In this document: piece by piece, positions 51,413 through 59,935 of the stretch
Position numbering within the stretch: the stretch's first letter is position 1
How the letters are laid out: each line of letters opens with the position of its first letter
Position numbers and translations under genes: made by a program
Assembly (NCBI GenBank): GCA_902462155.1
Contig: CABQAQ010000010.1
Coordinates: forward strand, 14,503-78,502
Origin: an uncultured bacterium
GTDB lineage: Bacteria > Cyanobacteriota > Vampirovibrionia > Gastranaerophilales > Gastranaerophilaceae
Length of the DNA: 64,000 nucleotides
Direction of reading: 5' to 3'
The notes under the pieces: model-generated
Seen by the model: only the letters and a program-made list of their open reading frames with translations
Databases searched by the model: none
Told to the model about the DNA's origin: nothing

Positions 51413-53302
51413 TTATTGTAATAGAGCTAATTTATTTATAGTATATAATTTATTTTTGTTATTGTTTTCAATATACTCTGAATCCAAATTAGTATAAGGT
51501 AGAGTAAAAGTAAATTTACTACCTACATCTTCTTGAGATTCCAGATATATATTGCCACCATGTTTTTCTATTATTTTTTTTGATATGTATAAACCAAGAC
51601 CGGAACCAATTTTTCTATATTGTTTAGAACTTGTAACATATTCATCAAAGATGTTTTTTTGTTCTTCAAATGGTATACCTTGACCTGAATCTATGATAGA
51701 AACTTTTAAAAATCTATCATCATTTATGACGTCTATAAATATAATAGTATTATTTCCTGAATATTCAGAGGCATTTACTATTAAATTATTAAGTACTCTT
51801 TCTATTTCTACTTCATCTACATCAACTTTTTCTATCTTGGAATTATAGTTAATAATAACTTGCTGATTTTTTTGATTTAAAATATATTTCAGATTTTCAT
51901 AAACAGACTCTAGAATCAATTTTAAACAACTTTTTCTTTTAACAATTTCTAGTTGTCCACGATCATTTTTATATTTTGTAAGTAAATTATCAGTCATAGC
52001 TTTCATAAATTTGCAAGAGATTAGAAGTTCTTTAGAGATTACCTCCTGATCTTTTGTAAGTTTACCATAAGTACCTTTAAGCATAAGATTAAGAGCATTT
52101 ATCTGAGCTCTTATAGGTGTTTTAAGATCGTGAGTTAAAGTCGCAATAAAGGTATCTTTTTGGGTTTGTATAAGAATTTCTTCTGTTACATCTCTTATTA
52201 TAACAACAAATCCTTGTATTTTTGTATAATCATCGTGTGTATATATTTTTGAGAGAGTAATATTAACGCTATATATTTTTGAGTCGTTATTATTAATATT
52301 TTTTAAAGTTGTATTAAGGATTATAGATCTTCTTTCTGATTTGTTTTTAAAATTTTGGATTTTATCTTTGACTTCGGAAAAGTTTGTCCAATTAATGTTA
52401 TAAAAATAAGTATCTTTTAGATTGTTACTAAGTATTTTAGAGTTATAATTAATTATTTTGAGATCAGAATCGAGTAACATAATTTCATCTTGAGAATATT
52501 TTAATAAATTATGGAATTTTTCTTGTTCACTGAATAATAAATTATGCATTTTTTTCAATTCTAAAATGCTAGTAATCTGGGATCTTAATGTAGTTACATT
52601 AATAGGCTTTTCTATATAGGCATAAGAGTTATAGCTATAACCTTGAACTTTACTTTTAGCTTCATGGTCGGCTGAAATAAAGATTAATGAGGCATTGTTA
52701 TTGATTTTAGACTTTCGTATAATTTTAGCTAGTTCAAAACCGGTCATTTTTGGCATCATAACATCTAGCAATATTAGATCAAATTTCTCTTGGTTGATAA
52801 TTTCACTAGCTTTGACAGGATCCGTATAACAGTAAACATTTGCATCAAAAACTGACAGAGTTTCTTTTAATAATGATATATTATATTCACTATCATCAAC
52901 AATTAAGATAGATAGGTCAAAGTTCTGAGCTAATTGACTATTAGAAAGTTTATACTGATTAAATTCAACTTTAGTATTCTTAAGCTCATGTATAAGGTAA
53001 TCATTTTCAAAAGGTAATTTAATAATATTTTGACAGTTAATTTTAGAAGCAAGAATAATGTCATTTTTTGTGCAAGTACTTGAAGCTCCATAAAAATATA
53101 TACCGGGGTATTTTTTTTGAATTTTGTCAATACTTTTAATATAAGATTCAGAATTTTGAATTTCAACAATATACATGTCATACTTTTTGTTATTTTTAAA
53201 ATCTTTATAATAGATAATGTCTATTTTAATTAAATTGGAAATATAGTCAAAATTAAAGTTATGATTAGGATTGCTTACTAAAAATAAAATGTTAAAAATC
53301 AT
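51413..53302 (-). CDS. Receiver-PAS-histidine kinase with a second, degenerate N-terminal receiver-like domain
   Basis: A 629-residue soluble sensor kinase. Residues 1-110 look like a receiver with the phospho-Asp replaced: YDMYIVEIQN, with a Lys near IIKLPF. A true receiver follows at 129-250, with ILIVDDSEYN, the phospho-acceptor Asp180 in LILLDVMMPKMTGFE, and the conserved Lys in YIEKPINV. A PAS-like domain covers about 265-380. The dimerisation domain has phospho-His391 in ATLTHDLKTPIRAQINAL. The ATPase domain has NNLIVNASEYSG, DSGQGIPFEEQKNIF and GSGLGLYISKKIIEKHGG. No membrane helix is seen. Partner and signal are unknown. It is monocistronic. Confidence 0.92.
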   Translation of the reverse strand: MIFNILFLVSNPNHNFNFDYISNLIKIDIIYYKDFKNNKKYDMYIVEIQNSESYIKSIDKIQKKYPGIYFYGASSTCTKNDIILASKINCQNIIKLPFENDYLIHELKNTKVEFNQYKLSNSQLAQNFDLSILIVDDSEYNISLLKETLSVFDANVYCYTDPVKASEIINQEKFDLILLDVMMPKMTGFELAKIIRKSKINNNASLIFISADHEAKSKVQGYSYNSYAYIEKPINVTTLRSQITSILELKKMHNLLFSEQEKFHNLLKYSQDEIMLLDSDLKIINYNSKILSNNLKDTYFYNINWTNFSEVKDKIQNFKNKSERRSIILNTTLKNINNNDSKIYSVNITLSKIYTHDDYTKIQGFVVIIRDVTEEILIQTQKDTFIATLTHDLKTPIRAQINALNLMLKGTYGKLTKDQEVISKELLISCKFMKAMTDNLLTKYKNDRGQLEIVKRKSCLKLILESVYENLKYILNQKNQQVIINYNSKIEKVDVDEVEIERVLNNLIVNASEYSGNNTIIFIDVINDDRFLKVSIIDSGQGIPFEEQKNIFDEYVTSSKQYRKIGSGLGLYISKKIIEKHGGNIYLESQEDVGSKFTFTLPYTNLDSEYIENNNKNKLYTINKLALLQ

Positions 53303-53367
53303 TATATCATTACTCCCACACGAAAATAATTTATTATATTTTTTTATATCATTTATTAAGATATTTT

Positions 53368-54933
53368 TTAATTATCTAATTGGGTAATTAAATTTTTATA
53401 TTGAAGTGCTTGGGCAATATGATGATCTTTTATAAGATCGGAGTTATTTAAATCAGCAATAGTTCTGGATAATTTAAGTAATCTTTCAAAAGTTCTAGCA
53501 GAGAGTTTAAATTTATCAATAGCCATTCTAAGTAAATCTTTTGCATTTTTATCTTCAATATTACAGAATTTTTTCACAAGGGAAGCTGATAATTGTGAGT
53601 TTGAGGTAATATTATAATTTTTATACCTTTGCAGTTGTATATTTTTAGCCAAAATAACTCGTTGTTTAATATCGTGAGAGGATTCACAAATAAGAGGGTC
53701 ATTATTAAGTAACTCTTGAGAAGATAATCTTGGGACTTCAACTTGAATATCAATTCTATCTAGAAGAGGACCGGATAATTTTGATCTATATTTTTTAATC
53801 TGATGATCAGAACAAGTACAGTATTTTTCTTTATCGCCATAGAAACCGCAAGGGCAAGGGTTCATAGCTCCAAGTAGAATAAATCTTGCCGGATATTTAA
53901 CACTTATCTGGGCTCTAGAAATAGATATTTCACCATCTTCAAGAGGTTGTCTTAATGATTCAAGAACATTTCTTGGGAACTCTACCATCTCATCTAAGAA
54001 TAAAACACCTCTATGAGCGAGAGTAATTTCTCCGGGCTTAGGATTTGACCCACCACCTATAATCCCGATAGAAGAGGCGGTATGGTGTATGAATCTAAAA
54101 GGTCTTTGATAAATAAGAGGTATGTTTTCTTTAAGCAAACCTGAAATACTGTAAATCTGTGTTAATTCGATAGCTTCTTTAAGAGTTAAAGGCGGTAAAA
54201 TAGAAGAGAAACATTTAGCTAAAAGAGTTTTACCTGATCCCGGAGCTCCTATCATCAGAAGATTATGTTCTCCGGCTGCAGCTATTTCAAGTGCTTTTTT
54301 AGCTTTCTGCTGACCTTTTACATATTTGAAATCATAATTATTCTGTTCGATGTTTTCTTGATTTAAATAATCATTAATATTAATTTTATAAGGTATGATT
54401 TTAACTTCTTGTTTATTTTTGTTGAAATCTTTCAAGAACTCTATAACTTCGTTTAAAGTTTTGGCCGGATATATATCAATATTATCAATTAAAGCGGCTT
54501 CTTTTTTATTAGCCTCAGGAATTATAATTCTATTAATACCTAAATTTTTAAGACCGGATACAATAGAAAGAACACCGTTTATAGGTTTTATTGAACCGTC
54601 AAGAGATAATTCTCCGACTAAAGCAAAATCTTTAATTTTTTCTTGAAGTAGAGGATCACTCTGTGCTAATATCCCAACGGCAATAGGGAGATCATAATTT
54701 GTACCTTCTTTTTTTAAATCTGCTGGAGCAAGATTAATAACAATTTTTTTTAAAGGGAATTCAAAACCTGAGTTTTTAATAGCAGATCGTACTCTTTCTT
54801 TTGCCTCTGAAACTGCAGCATCAGGTAATCCAACAATAACTATTGATGGTAAAGAGTTATTTATATCAATTTCTACAGTTATTTTATACGCATTTATACC
54901 AATTACTGTAGCAGAATATACATTAGATACCAT
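53368..54933 (-). CDS. comM: ComM/YifB family Mg-chelatase-like AAA ATPase
   Basis: A 521-residue protein of the YifB/ComM family. ComM is a branch-migration helicase that aids integration of transformed DNA. The N-terminal Lon-like domain has VEIDINNSLPSIVIVGLPDA. The AAA core has Walker A GAPGSGKTLLAKCFSSILPP, Walker B RGVLFLDEMVEFPRNVLESL, and ARFILLGAMNPCPCGFYGD with the conserved Cys. The C-terminal part has SGPLLDRIDIQVEVPRL and LSARTFERLLKLSRTIADL. The type IV pilus genes in this window would fit a natural-transformation role (inference). Confidence 0.94.
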   Translation of the reverse strand: MVSNVYSATVIGINAYKITVEIDINNSLPSIVIVGLPDAAVSEAKERVRSAIKNSGFEFPLKKIVINLAPADLKKEGTNYDLPIAVGILAQSDPLLQEKIKDFALVGELSLDGSIKPINGVLSIVSGLKNLGINRIIIPEANKKEAALIDNIDIYPAKTLNEVIEFLKDFNKNKQEVKIIPYKININDYLNQENIEQNNYDFKYVKGQQKAKKALEIAAAGEHNLLMIGAPGSGKTLLAKCFSSILPPLTLKEAIELTQIYSISGLLKENIPLIYQRPFRFIHHTASSIGIIGGGSNPKPGEITLAHRGVLFLDEMVEFPRNVLESLRQPLEDGEISISRAQISVKYPARFILLGAMNPCPCGFYGDKEKYCTCSDHQIKKYRSKLSGPLLDRIDIQVEVPRLSSQELLNNDPLICESSHDIKQRVILAKNIQLQRYKNYNITSNSQLSASLVKKFCNIEDKNAKDLLRMAIDKFKLSARTFERLLKLSRTIADLNNSDLIKDHHIAQALQYKNLITQLDN

Positions 54934-55004
54934 AATATATTCACATAATCATTATTTTCAAAATATATTTAAAAATGTGATTATATATTCTCCATTGTTT
55001 AAAA

Positions 55005-55544
55005 TTAAGAAGCAGATGGTGCTAAAATTAATACAATATTACGTCCATCTAAGGATGGATTTTTTTCAACTGCTATATTTTCATCTTTTAAATCTTCTAA
55101 GAATCTGTTAGCTAAGTCAAAAGCTAATTTACTATGTTGCATTTCTCTACCACGTAACATAACTACTATTTTGACTTTATTACCTGCAGAAATAAATTTT
55201 TTAATATTTTTAATTCTTACATTATAATCGTGGACATCAATTTTGTATCTTATTTTTATTTCTTTAATTTCGATAGTATGTTGTTTTTTCTTAGCTTCTT
55301 TAGCTCTTTTTTCAGTTTCGTATTTATACTTACCGTAATCCATAATTTTAGCCACAGGAGGATCTTGATTAGGTGACACGACAACTAGATCGAGATCTTT
55401 TTCTTGAGCCATTTGTAGAGCTTTTGGTGTTGGTACTATACCATAATTTTTACCTTCATCATCGATTAATCGGACTTCTTTTGAGAATATACGATTATTG
55501 ATAGGCACTTTGTTATCTTTTGATCCTTGAAAATTTGTACTAAT
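55005..55544 (-). CDS. infC: Translation initiation factor IF-3 with ATT start
   Basis: Prevents 70S formation and checks start codons. The conserved part has NRIFSKEVRLIDDEGKNYGI, then DLVVVSPNQDPPVAKIMDYG, KYKYETEKRAKEAKKKQH, EIKIRYKIDVHDYNVRI and VVMLRGREMQHSKLAFDL. A GTG at 55508 would lack a well-placed ribosome site. Twelve codons upstream, ATT at 55544-55542 has AGGAG with 8-base spacing (55557-55553), and an in-frame stop lies just beyond. infC in several bacteria starts at AUU for autoregulation. I therefore call ATT, giving 179 residues (STNFQGSKDNKVPINNRIFS after the first residue). Confidence 0.9.
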   Translation of the reverse strand: MSTNFQGSKDNKVPINNRIFSKEVRLIDDEGKNYGIVPTPKALQMAQEKDLDLVVVSPNQDPPVAKIMDYGKYKYETEKRAKEAKKKQHTIEIKEIKIRYKIDVHDYNVRIKNIKKFISAGNKVKIVVMLRGREMQHSKLAFDLANRFLEDLKDENIAVEKNPSLDGRNIVLILAPSAS

Positions 55545-55997
55545 TGTTTTATCTCCTTTTTACTATTTATATTAATTGTAAGATTAATTTCAGATTTTAG
55601 CAATCAATCAAAAAAATTAAATTACACTTTTATAGATTATCATAAAAGCATTAATTTGTTTATTATTAATTAAATGGACTTATATATAATTTTTTACAAG
55701 AATATTTAAAAGATAGCAAGCTGTTATATAAATTTCTAATTAAGATACTAAAGATTTTTTAAGTGGTGGGGAAAAAAGATATTTTAATAGACAAGGGTTT
55801 TAGAGTTAATATTTATAATAGATTTGATTTAATAGATATTGTAGCAAAAGATATAGTAATGTAAATTTTTTAGTTTTCAGATTGATATATAAAGAAATGT
55901 AAACTAAAGGTTTAAATATTAAATTTTGTAAAACTCCTATTTATAGGATCTTTTTGGATAATATGTTACAAAAAATTAACAAAAGGAAGAAAAACTC
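55545..55997. other. Intergenic region with a possible gene relic
   Basis: The infC upstream region and a long AT-rich gap. A frame from GTG 55763 to TAA 55864 encodes about 33 residues, including KDILIDKGFRVNIYNRFDL then IDIVAKDIVM. This faintly resembles the N-terminal core (GEIDIIAKD type) of YraN-like nucleases, but far too short to be functional. The ribosomal context AAGTGGTGGGGAAAAAA resembles two other gaps in the window. No other gene is supported. Confidence 0.35.
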
Positions 55998-56024
55998 TAA
56001 AGTTTTTTTTAAATATGTCGATAA
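55998..56024 (+). promoter_or_regulatory. Flagellar sigma-28 (FliA) promoter
   Basis: TAAA (55998-56001), an exact 15-base spacer, and GTCGATAA (56017-56024) match the FliA consensus TAAA-N15-GCCGATAA at 11 of 12 positions. It lies 49 bases before the ATG of the gene at 56073. It is the clearest non-housekeeping promoter in the window. Confidence 0.75.
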
Positions 56025-56072
56025 ATATCATGTGTATCGTATAAGTAACTAAAAAAATAAGGAGTGTGTATC

Positions 56073-56951
56073 ATGGGAATGTCAGCATCACAGGCGAGGT
56101 TTTTAAGCCTTACCGCAAGGAAATCAAATACCGAATATCAAGGTCAACAAATTAACCAAGCTAGAACTGTATTATCAAATCAAAGTTCTAATTTATTTAA
56201 TAAGATGCTGGAATTGTCTGTTCCTACAGCTCCAAATAAAGCCTCTTATACAAGAGTCGGATATAATTACACTGATTCTAATGGAAAACTTGTAACTCTT
56301 ACTGAAACTAAAAAAACTGATGACGGTAGTACTTATTTATTTAATTTAAATGAGCAACAAGAATCTCTAACATTTAAAACAGGATCTTTAAGGAAAGCAG
56401 AAGTTTCATTTTCTGATGGATCAAAAGGGAAGTTCTCTCTTTTAGATAAAACTCAAGATGATTATCCAAAAGTTGATGGTATGAAAATAGTATCTTATAA
56501 AAAGGATGATCAAACATATTACACATATATACCTGAAGAAGATTGGCAAGCATTAAAAGATGACAAAGCTTTTATTGCTTGGGGATCAACTACTAAAACT
56601 TATGGAAATAATAAAGTTTATGTAAATGCGAATGTAAGTAAATCTCCAAACGGTCAAATTAATAGTGTAACTTACCAAGATGGAACTACTTATAATACGA
56701 CACCTGTTACTTATACAGATGAGGAAGCTTATGAAGCTGCTTATCATCAATATGAGTATGATAAAGCTAATTATGAAAAAATGATGAATGATATAAATGC
56801 ACAAACAGAAGTATTGCAACAAGAAGACAGAACTTTAGAATTGCAATTAAAACAGCTGGATACAGAACATAATGCTATCCAAACAGAGATTGATGCAGTT
56901 AAGAAAGTAATTGAAAAGAACGTAGAAACATCATTTAAAGTTTTCGGTTAA
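56073..56951 (+). CDS. QARFLSLT-family protein A (sigma-28-controlled, unknown)
   Basis: A 292-residue unknown protein. The N-terminus GMSASQARFLSLTARKSNTE, then YQGQQINQARTVLSNQSSN, is a polar amphipathic helix like those that begin flagellar rod, hook and flagellin-type proteins. The middle (about 70-205) is beta-rich and polar, with KDDQTYYTYIPEEDWQALKD. The C-terminal 70 residues form a coiled coil (AQTEVLQQEDRTLELQLKQL) ending KKVIEKNVETSFKVFG. No signal peptide or membrane span. It has a near-perfect sigma-28 promoter and AGGAG 8 bases upstream of the ATG. The start is at 56073, not the upstream GTG. Its paralogue is at 57492. Flagellar-class export is an inference. Confidence 0.8.
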   Translation: MGMSASQARFLSLTARKSNTEYQGQQINQARTVLSNQSSNLFNKMLELSVPTAPNKASYTRVGYNYTDSNGKLVTLTETKKTDDGSTYLFNLNEQQESLTFKTGSLRKAEVSFSDGSKGKFSLLDKTQDDYPKVDGMKIVSYKKDDQTYYTYIPEEDWQALKDDKAFIAWGSTTKTYGNNKVYVNANVSKSPNGQINSVTYQDGTTYNTTPVTYTDEEAYEAAYHQYEYDKANYEKMMNDINAQTEVLQQEDRTLELQLKQLDTEHNAIQTEIDAVKKVIEKNVETSFKVFG

Positions 56952-57021
56952 TATAATAGCATTAATATTAATAAAGAGTTCACTCTTTTATAAATTTAGA
57001 TACGATACGATTTTAGAATTC

Positions 57022-57051
57022 CCCTTCTTTTTAAAAGGAGGGATTTTTTTA
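57022..57051 (+). terminator. Terminator after protein A gene
   Basis: TCCCCTT and AAGGAGGGA pair around a short T/A loop and are followed by a 7-base T-run. A smaller AAGAGT/ACTCTT hairpin lies at about 56983. Both come before the G/T-rich repeat. Confidence 0.65.
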
Positions 57052-57252
57052 TGTTTTGTTGTGTGAGGTGTGAGGGGGGGTGTGTGCTTGTGGTGTGTCG
57101 GTGCTTGAGAGGTACGTTGTGTTGTGAGAGGGGGTGTGTGCTTGTGGTGTGTCGGTGCTTGAGAGGTACGTTGTGTTGTGAGGGGGGTGTTTGTGGTGCT
57201 TGTGAGGTATGTTGTGAGTGTGTATATTGGCGTGTTTGTGTGTGGGGGGGGG
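57052..57252. repeat. G/T-rich tandem-repeat island
   Basis: About 200 bases are almost purely G and T on the plus strand, in an otherwise AT-rich genome. Two nearly identical 54-base units lie in tandem (about 57074-57127 and 57128-57181), followed by a degenerate partial unit (57182-57252). Units contain GTGTGTGCTTGTGG and GGTGCTTGAGAGGTACG. G-runs of 7, 5, 6 and 9 occur at about 57074, 57130, 57182 and 57244. As 54 is divisible by three, frames stay open, but the encoded peptides are implausible. The sequence can form G-quadruplexes (inference). It lies between two paralogous genes. Confidence 0.85.
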
Positions 57253-57419
57253 AAAGCGTGATATTTGTATAGATTGAGTATATCAAGCGGTTATAATTTT
57301 ATATAAAAGTAGACACAAAGCTTAATTGACGTTAATTTTGGATATATCTTGTGAATAATAAATATATTATCTAATATATAAAAATGTAACAAATTGTAAA
57401 TAACTACTACAAAAATACT

Positions 57420-57446
57420 AAAGTTTCTGTGAAGTTTGTCGTATAT
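57420..57446 (+). promoter_or_regulatory. Degenerate sigma-28-like promoter
   Basis: TAAA (57420-57423), a 15-base spacer and GTCGTATA (57439-57446) have the same layout as the promoter at 55998, but only half of the second box matches consensus. The flanking CTAAAGTTT is also shared. It is 46 bases before the gene at 57492. Confidence 0.45.
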
Positions 57447-57491
57447 AAATAATATCGCATCAAGTATATAAAGTTAAGGAGTTTATAAATT

Positions 57492-58139
57492 ATGGGTATA
57501 GCCGCACTTCAAGCAAGATTTTTAAGTCTTACAGATAGAATATCTAGTCTAGAATATGCAACTACTGCTTGTAATACATCGTTATTATCTCTATCTCAAC
57601 AATCTGCAGATCAATATAAACTTTTGATAGGTGAGGGCGTTCCAACTCCACCTCAAAGATCTAATTATACTTCTACAAGATATAAAGGGACAACTTCTGA
57701 TGGTACAGAAATTACTATTACATCTGCTACTGCTCAGAACAATGACACATATAATATTCAATATTATAAAGGAGATGACTCCGCTACAATTTATAATTTA
57801 AAGGCTGCTACTGCAACAGTAAGTGAAAGTGGTATTTCAGCTATTAATTGGAAAAATGATGATGGCTCTGAAGAAACTGTTGCCTTAACCGCAACTGTAT
57901 ATATAGATGAAAACGCATATCAAGATGCTTTAGTTGAATACCAATATAAAAAAGATTTATACGAACAAAGTATGGATGAATATGAAAGAAAAAGAGAAGA
58001 AACAACAAGAGAAGAAACACGATTGAAAATTATTAAAGACACTTATGAAACAGAGCTAAATGCTCTTAAAACTGAAAGAGAGACAATAAAAGAGAATCTT
58101 AAAAAGAACGTAGAAACTTCGTTTAAAATATTTGCTTAA
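57492..58139 (+). CDS. QARFLSLT-family protein B (unknown)
   Basis: A 215-residue paralogue of the protein at 56073. It shares the N-terminal GIAALQARFLSLTDRISSLE followed by Tyr, and the C-terminal coiled coil ending KKNVETSFKIFA. A VPTxP turn near residue 60 (GEGVPTPPQRSNYTSTRY) also matches the first protein's VPTAPNKASYTRVGY. The middle is shorter and beta-rich (TSDGTEITITSATAQNNDTY). No signal peptide or membrane span. TAAGGAG lies upstream of the ATG. A strong terminator follows. As both ends are conserved and the centre diverges, the ends may be for export or assembly and the centre for a variable function (inference). Confidence 0.8.
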   Translation: MGIAALQARFLSLTDRISSLEYATTACNTSLLSLSQQSADQYKLLIGEGVPTPPQRSNYTSTRYKGTTSDGTEITITSATAQNNDTYNIQYYKGDDSATIYNLKAATATVSESGISAINWKNDDGSEETVALTATVYIDENAYQDALVEYQYKKDLYEQSMDEYERKREETTREETRLKIIKDTYETELNALKTERETIKENLKKNVETSFKIFA

Positions 58140-58199
58140 TTTAATTTTTTAATTAAGAAATATAATAAAAATTTTATAATTGATGCGATGCGGTTATTC

Positions 58200-58232
58200 A
58201 CTCTGACAAGTAAATTGTTAGAGTTTTTTTTA
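58200..58232 (+). terminator. Terminator after protein B gene
   Basis: ACTCTGACAA and TTGTTAGAGT pair over 10 positions with one mismatch, followed by eight Ts. Confidence 0.85.
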
Positions 58233-58351
58233 TTTTATTGTATTTTACACTAATACATAGATATAATTTATTGAAGCTAGTTTTAAAAGTGGATTTTATT
58301 AAAATAAAAACATCATATAATAAAAAGAGTAGTAAAAGGAGAGATTAATTT

Positions 58352-59845
58352 ATGATGGAAATTTTTATAAGTCCGAATGATATTTTTCAAGAGAATGCTA
58401 ATCTGATTGTTATATTCTGTGAAGAAGATAACCCTATTGAATATTCAGGGTTTAATAAAGAAGTTAATCAGAAACTAAATGGATTAATTCAGAACTTTGT
58501 AATAGAAAAAGAAGAGTTTAAGGCTGAATTTGGAAAAACATATCTATTATCTGCCTATGAAAGTCAAGAAATAAAATCAGATAAAATACTTATGGTAGGC
58601 TTAGGTAAGGTTTCAGAACTTACTTTTGCTAAATTTAGAGAGTTATCTCAAATAATAATAAAAATATGTAAAGGTATAAAAAACACAAAAAGAATAATAC
58701 TTAAAATGCCTGAGATAGATATAATAACAAAAGATATAGAATACTATACTCAAGCTTTTGTAGAGGGGGCATTAATTTCCGGCTACTCTTTTGATAAATA
58801 TAAAACAAAGAATGATAATACTTTAATGAATTCTTTGACATTATATCAAGATGATAAAGAATTATTTAAGATTATGGAAAAAGGTCTTAATAAAGGCAGA
58901 TTAATATCCCAATCAGTAAACTTTGCCAGAAATCTTGTAAATGAACCGGCTAGTGTATTAACTCCGTGTAAGTTAGCACAGATAGCAAGCTCATTGGATA
59001 AAATAGAAACAAAAATATATGATAAAGATCAGATAGAAAAAATGGGTATGAATGCATTTTTAGCAGTATCTAAAGGAAGTATTCAAGAACCTAGATTTAT
59101 CCATATGCACTATAAGCCTGAAAATCCAAGAAAAAGTATAGCGATAATAGGTAAAGGTATAACATTTGATAGTGGTGGATTAGATTTAAAACCTGCCTCA
59201 TCAATGCTTACAATGAAAGATGATATGTCTGGTGCTGCTTTAGTAGTTTCTATAATGAGTGTACTTGAATCATTAAAAATAGACATAGAAGTTCATGGAA
59301 TAATAGCGGCTTGTGAAAATATGATAGGATCAAAAGCATACAAGCCGGGTGATATTTTAAGGGCAAAGAATGGTAAAACAATAGAAGTAGACAACACAGA
59401 TGCAGAAGGCAGATTAACTTTAGCAGATGCACTTTGTTATGCTGATGACTTAAAAGTAGATGAAATAATAGATATAGCGACATTAACCGGAGCTTGTATG
59501 GTTGCTTTAGGTACTATAGCCTCAGGTATAATGGGAACAAGTAAAGAACTAATAGATAGAATAGTAGCTATTTCAGATAGAACAGGTGAGAATTTATGGG
59601 AATTACCACTTTATAGAGATTATAAAGATTGCTTAAAAAGTGATATAGCTGATATGAAAAACACCGGTTCAAGATATGGAGGTGCTTCTGTTGCCGGATG
59701 TTTTTTAAGTAATTTTGTAGAAAATAAAAACTGGGTTCATATAGATATAGCAGGTACAGCATTTTTAGATAAGCCTTATAAGGGCTATATCAAAGGAGCT
59801 ACAGGTGTTATGGTTAATACTATTTTAACTTACCTACAAAGTTAA
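58352..59845 (+). CDS. pepA: Leucyl aminopeptidase (M17 family)
   Basis: A 497-residue hexameric, two-metal cytoplasmic aminopeptidase. The N-terminal macro-like domain has DKILMVGLGKVSELTFAKFR. The catalytic domain has NEPASVLTPCKLAQIA, IGKGITFDSGGLDLKPASSM with metal Lys and Asp, TMKDDMSGAALVVSIM, and the M17 signature NTDAEGRLTLADALCYA. The C-terminus has WVHIDIAGTAFLDKPYKGY. AGGAGA lies upstream of the ATG. It is monocistronic and ends at a terminator shared with tdk. Confidence 0.97.
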   Translation: MMEIFISPNDIFQENANLIVIFCEEDNPIEYSGFNKEVNQKLNGLIQNFVIEKEEFKAEFGKTYLLSAYESQEIKSDKILMVGLGKVSELTFAKFRELSQIIIKICKGIKNTKRIILKMPEIDIITKDIEYYTQAFVEGALISGYSFDKYKTKNDNTLMNSLTLYQDDKELFKIMEKGLNKGRLISQSVNFARNLVNEPASVLTPCKLAQIASSLDKIETKIYDKDQIEKMGMNAFLAVSKGSIQEPRFIHMHYKPENPRKSIAIIGKGITFDSGGLDLKPASSMLTMKDDMSGAALVVSIMSVLESLKIDIEVHGIIAACENMIGSKAYKPGDILRAKNGKTIEVDNTDAEGRLTLADALCYADDLKVDEIIDIATLTGACMVALGTIASGIMGTSKELIDRIVAISDRTGENLWELPLYRDYKDCLKSDIADMKNTGSRYGGASVAGCFLSNFVENKNWVHIDIAGTAFLDKPYKGYIKGATGVMVNTILTYLQS

Positions 59846-59870
59846 GAATATTTTTGTATTAATATTTAAT

Positions 59871-59916
59871 AAGATGCTTTTTAGATTAATTACATATCTT
59901 AATTAGCATCTTTTTT
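59871..59916. terminator. Bidirectional terminator between pepA and tdk
   Basis: AAGATGCT (59871-59878) and AGCATCTT (59905-59912) form the base of a long stem, with a second inner AT-rich pairing, followed by Ts. Convergent genes lie on both sides. Confidence 0.75.
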
Positions 59917-59935
59917 ATTTTTTATAGGAAATTAT

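Noticed and set aside
55763..55864. Short frame resembling the start of a YraN-type nuclease, considered as a gene
   Set aside because: Only 33 codons, with weak resemblance and no catalytic segment. At most a relic, and noted only within the intergenic entry.
57074..57181. 54-base repeats considered as a CRISPR array
   Set aside because: The units abut directly with no spacers, only two are intact, and no cas gene is in the window.
57051..57272. Open frame on the plus strand giving a Cys/Val-rich repetitive peptide, and a complementary one on the minus strand (56996-57286)
   Set aside because: Both result from the G/T repeat with a period divisible by three. No ribosome site is present, the start lies in a terminator T-run, and the peptides are implausible.
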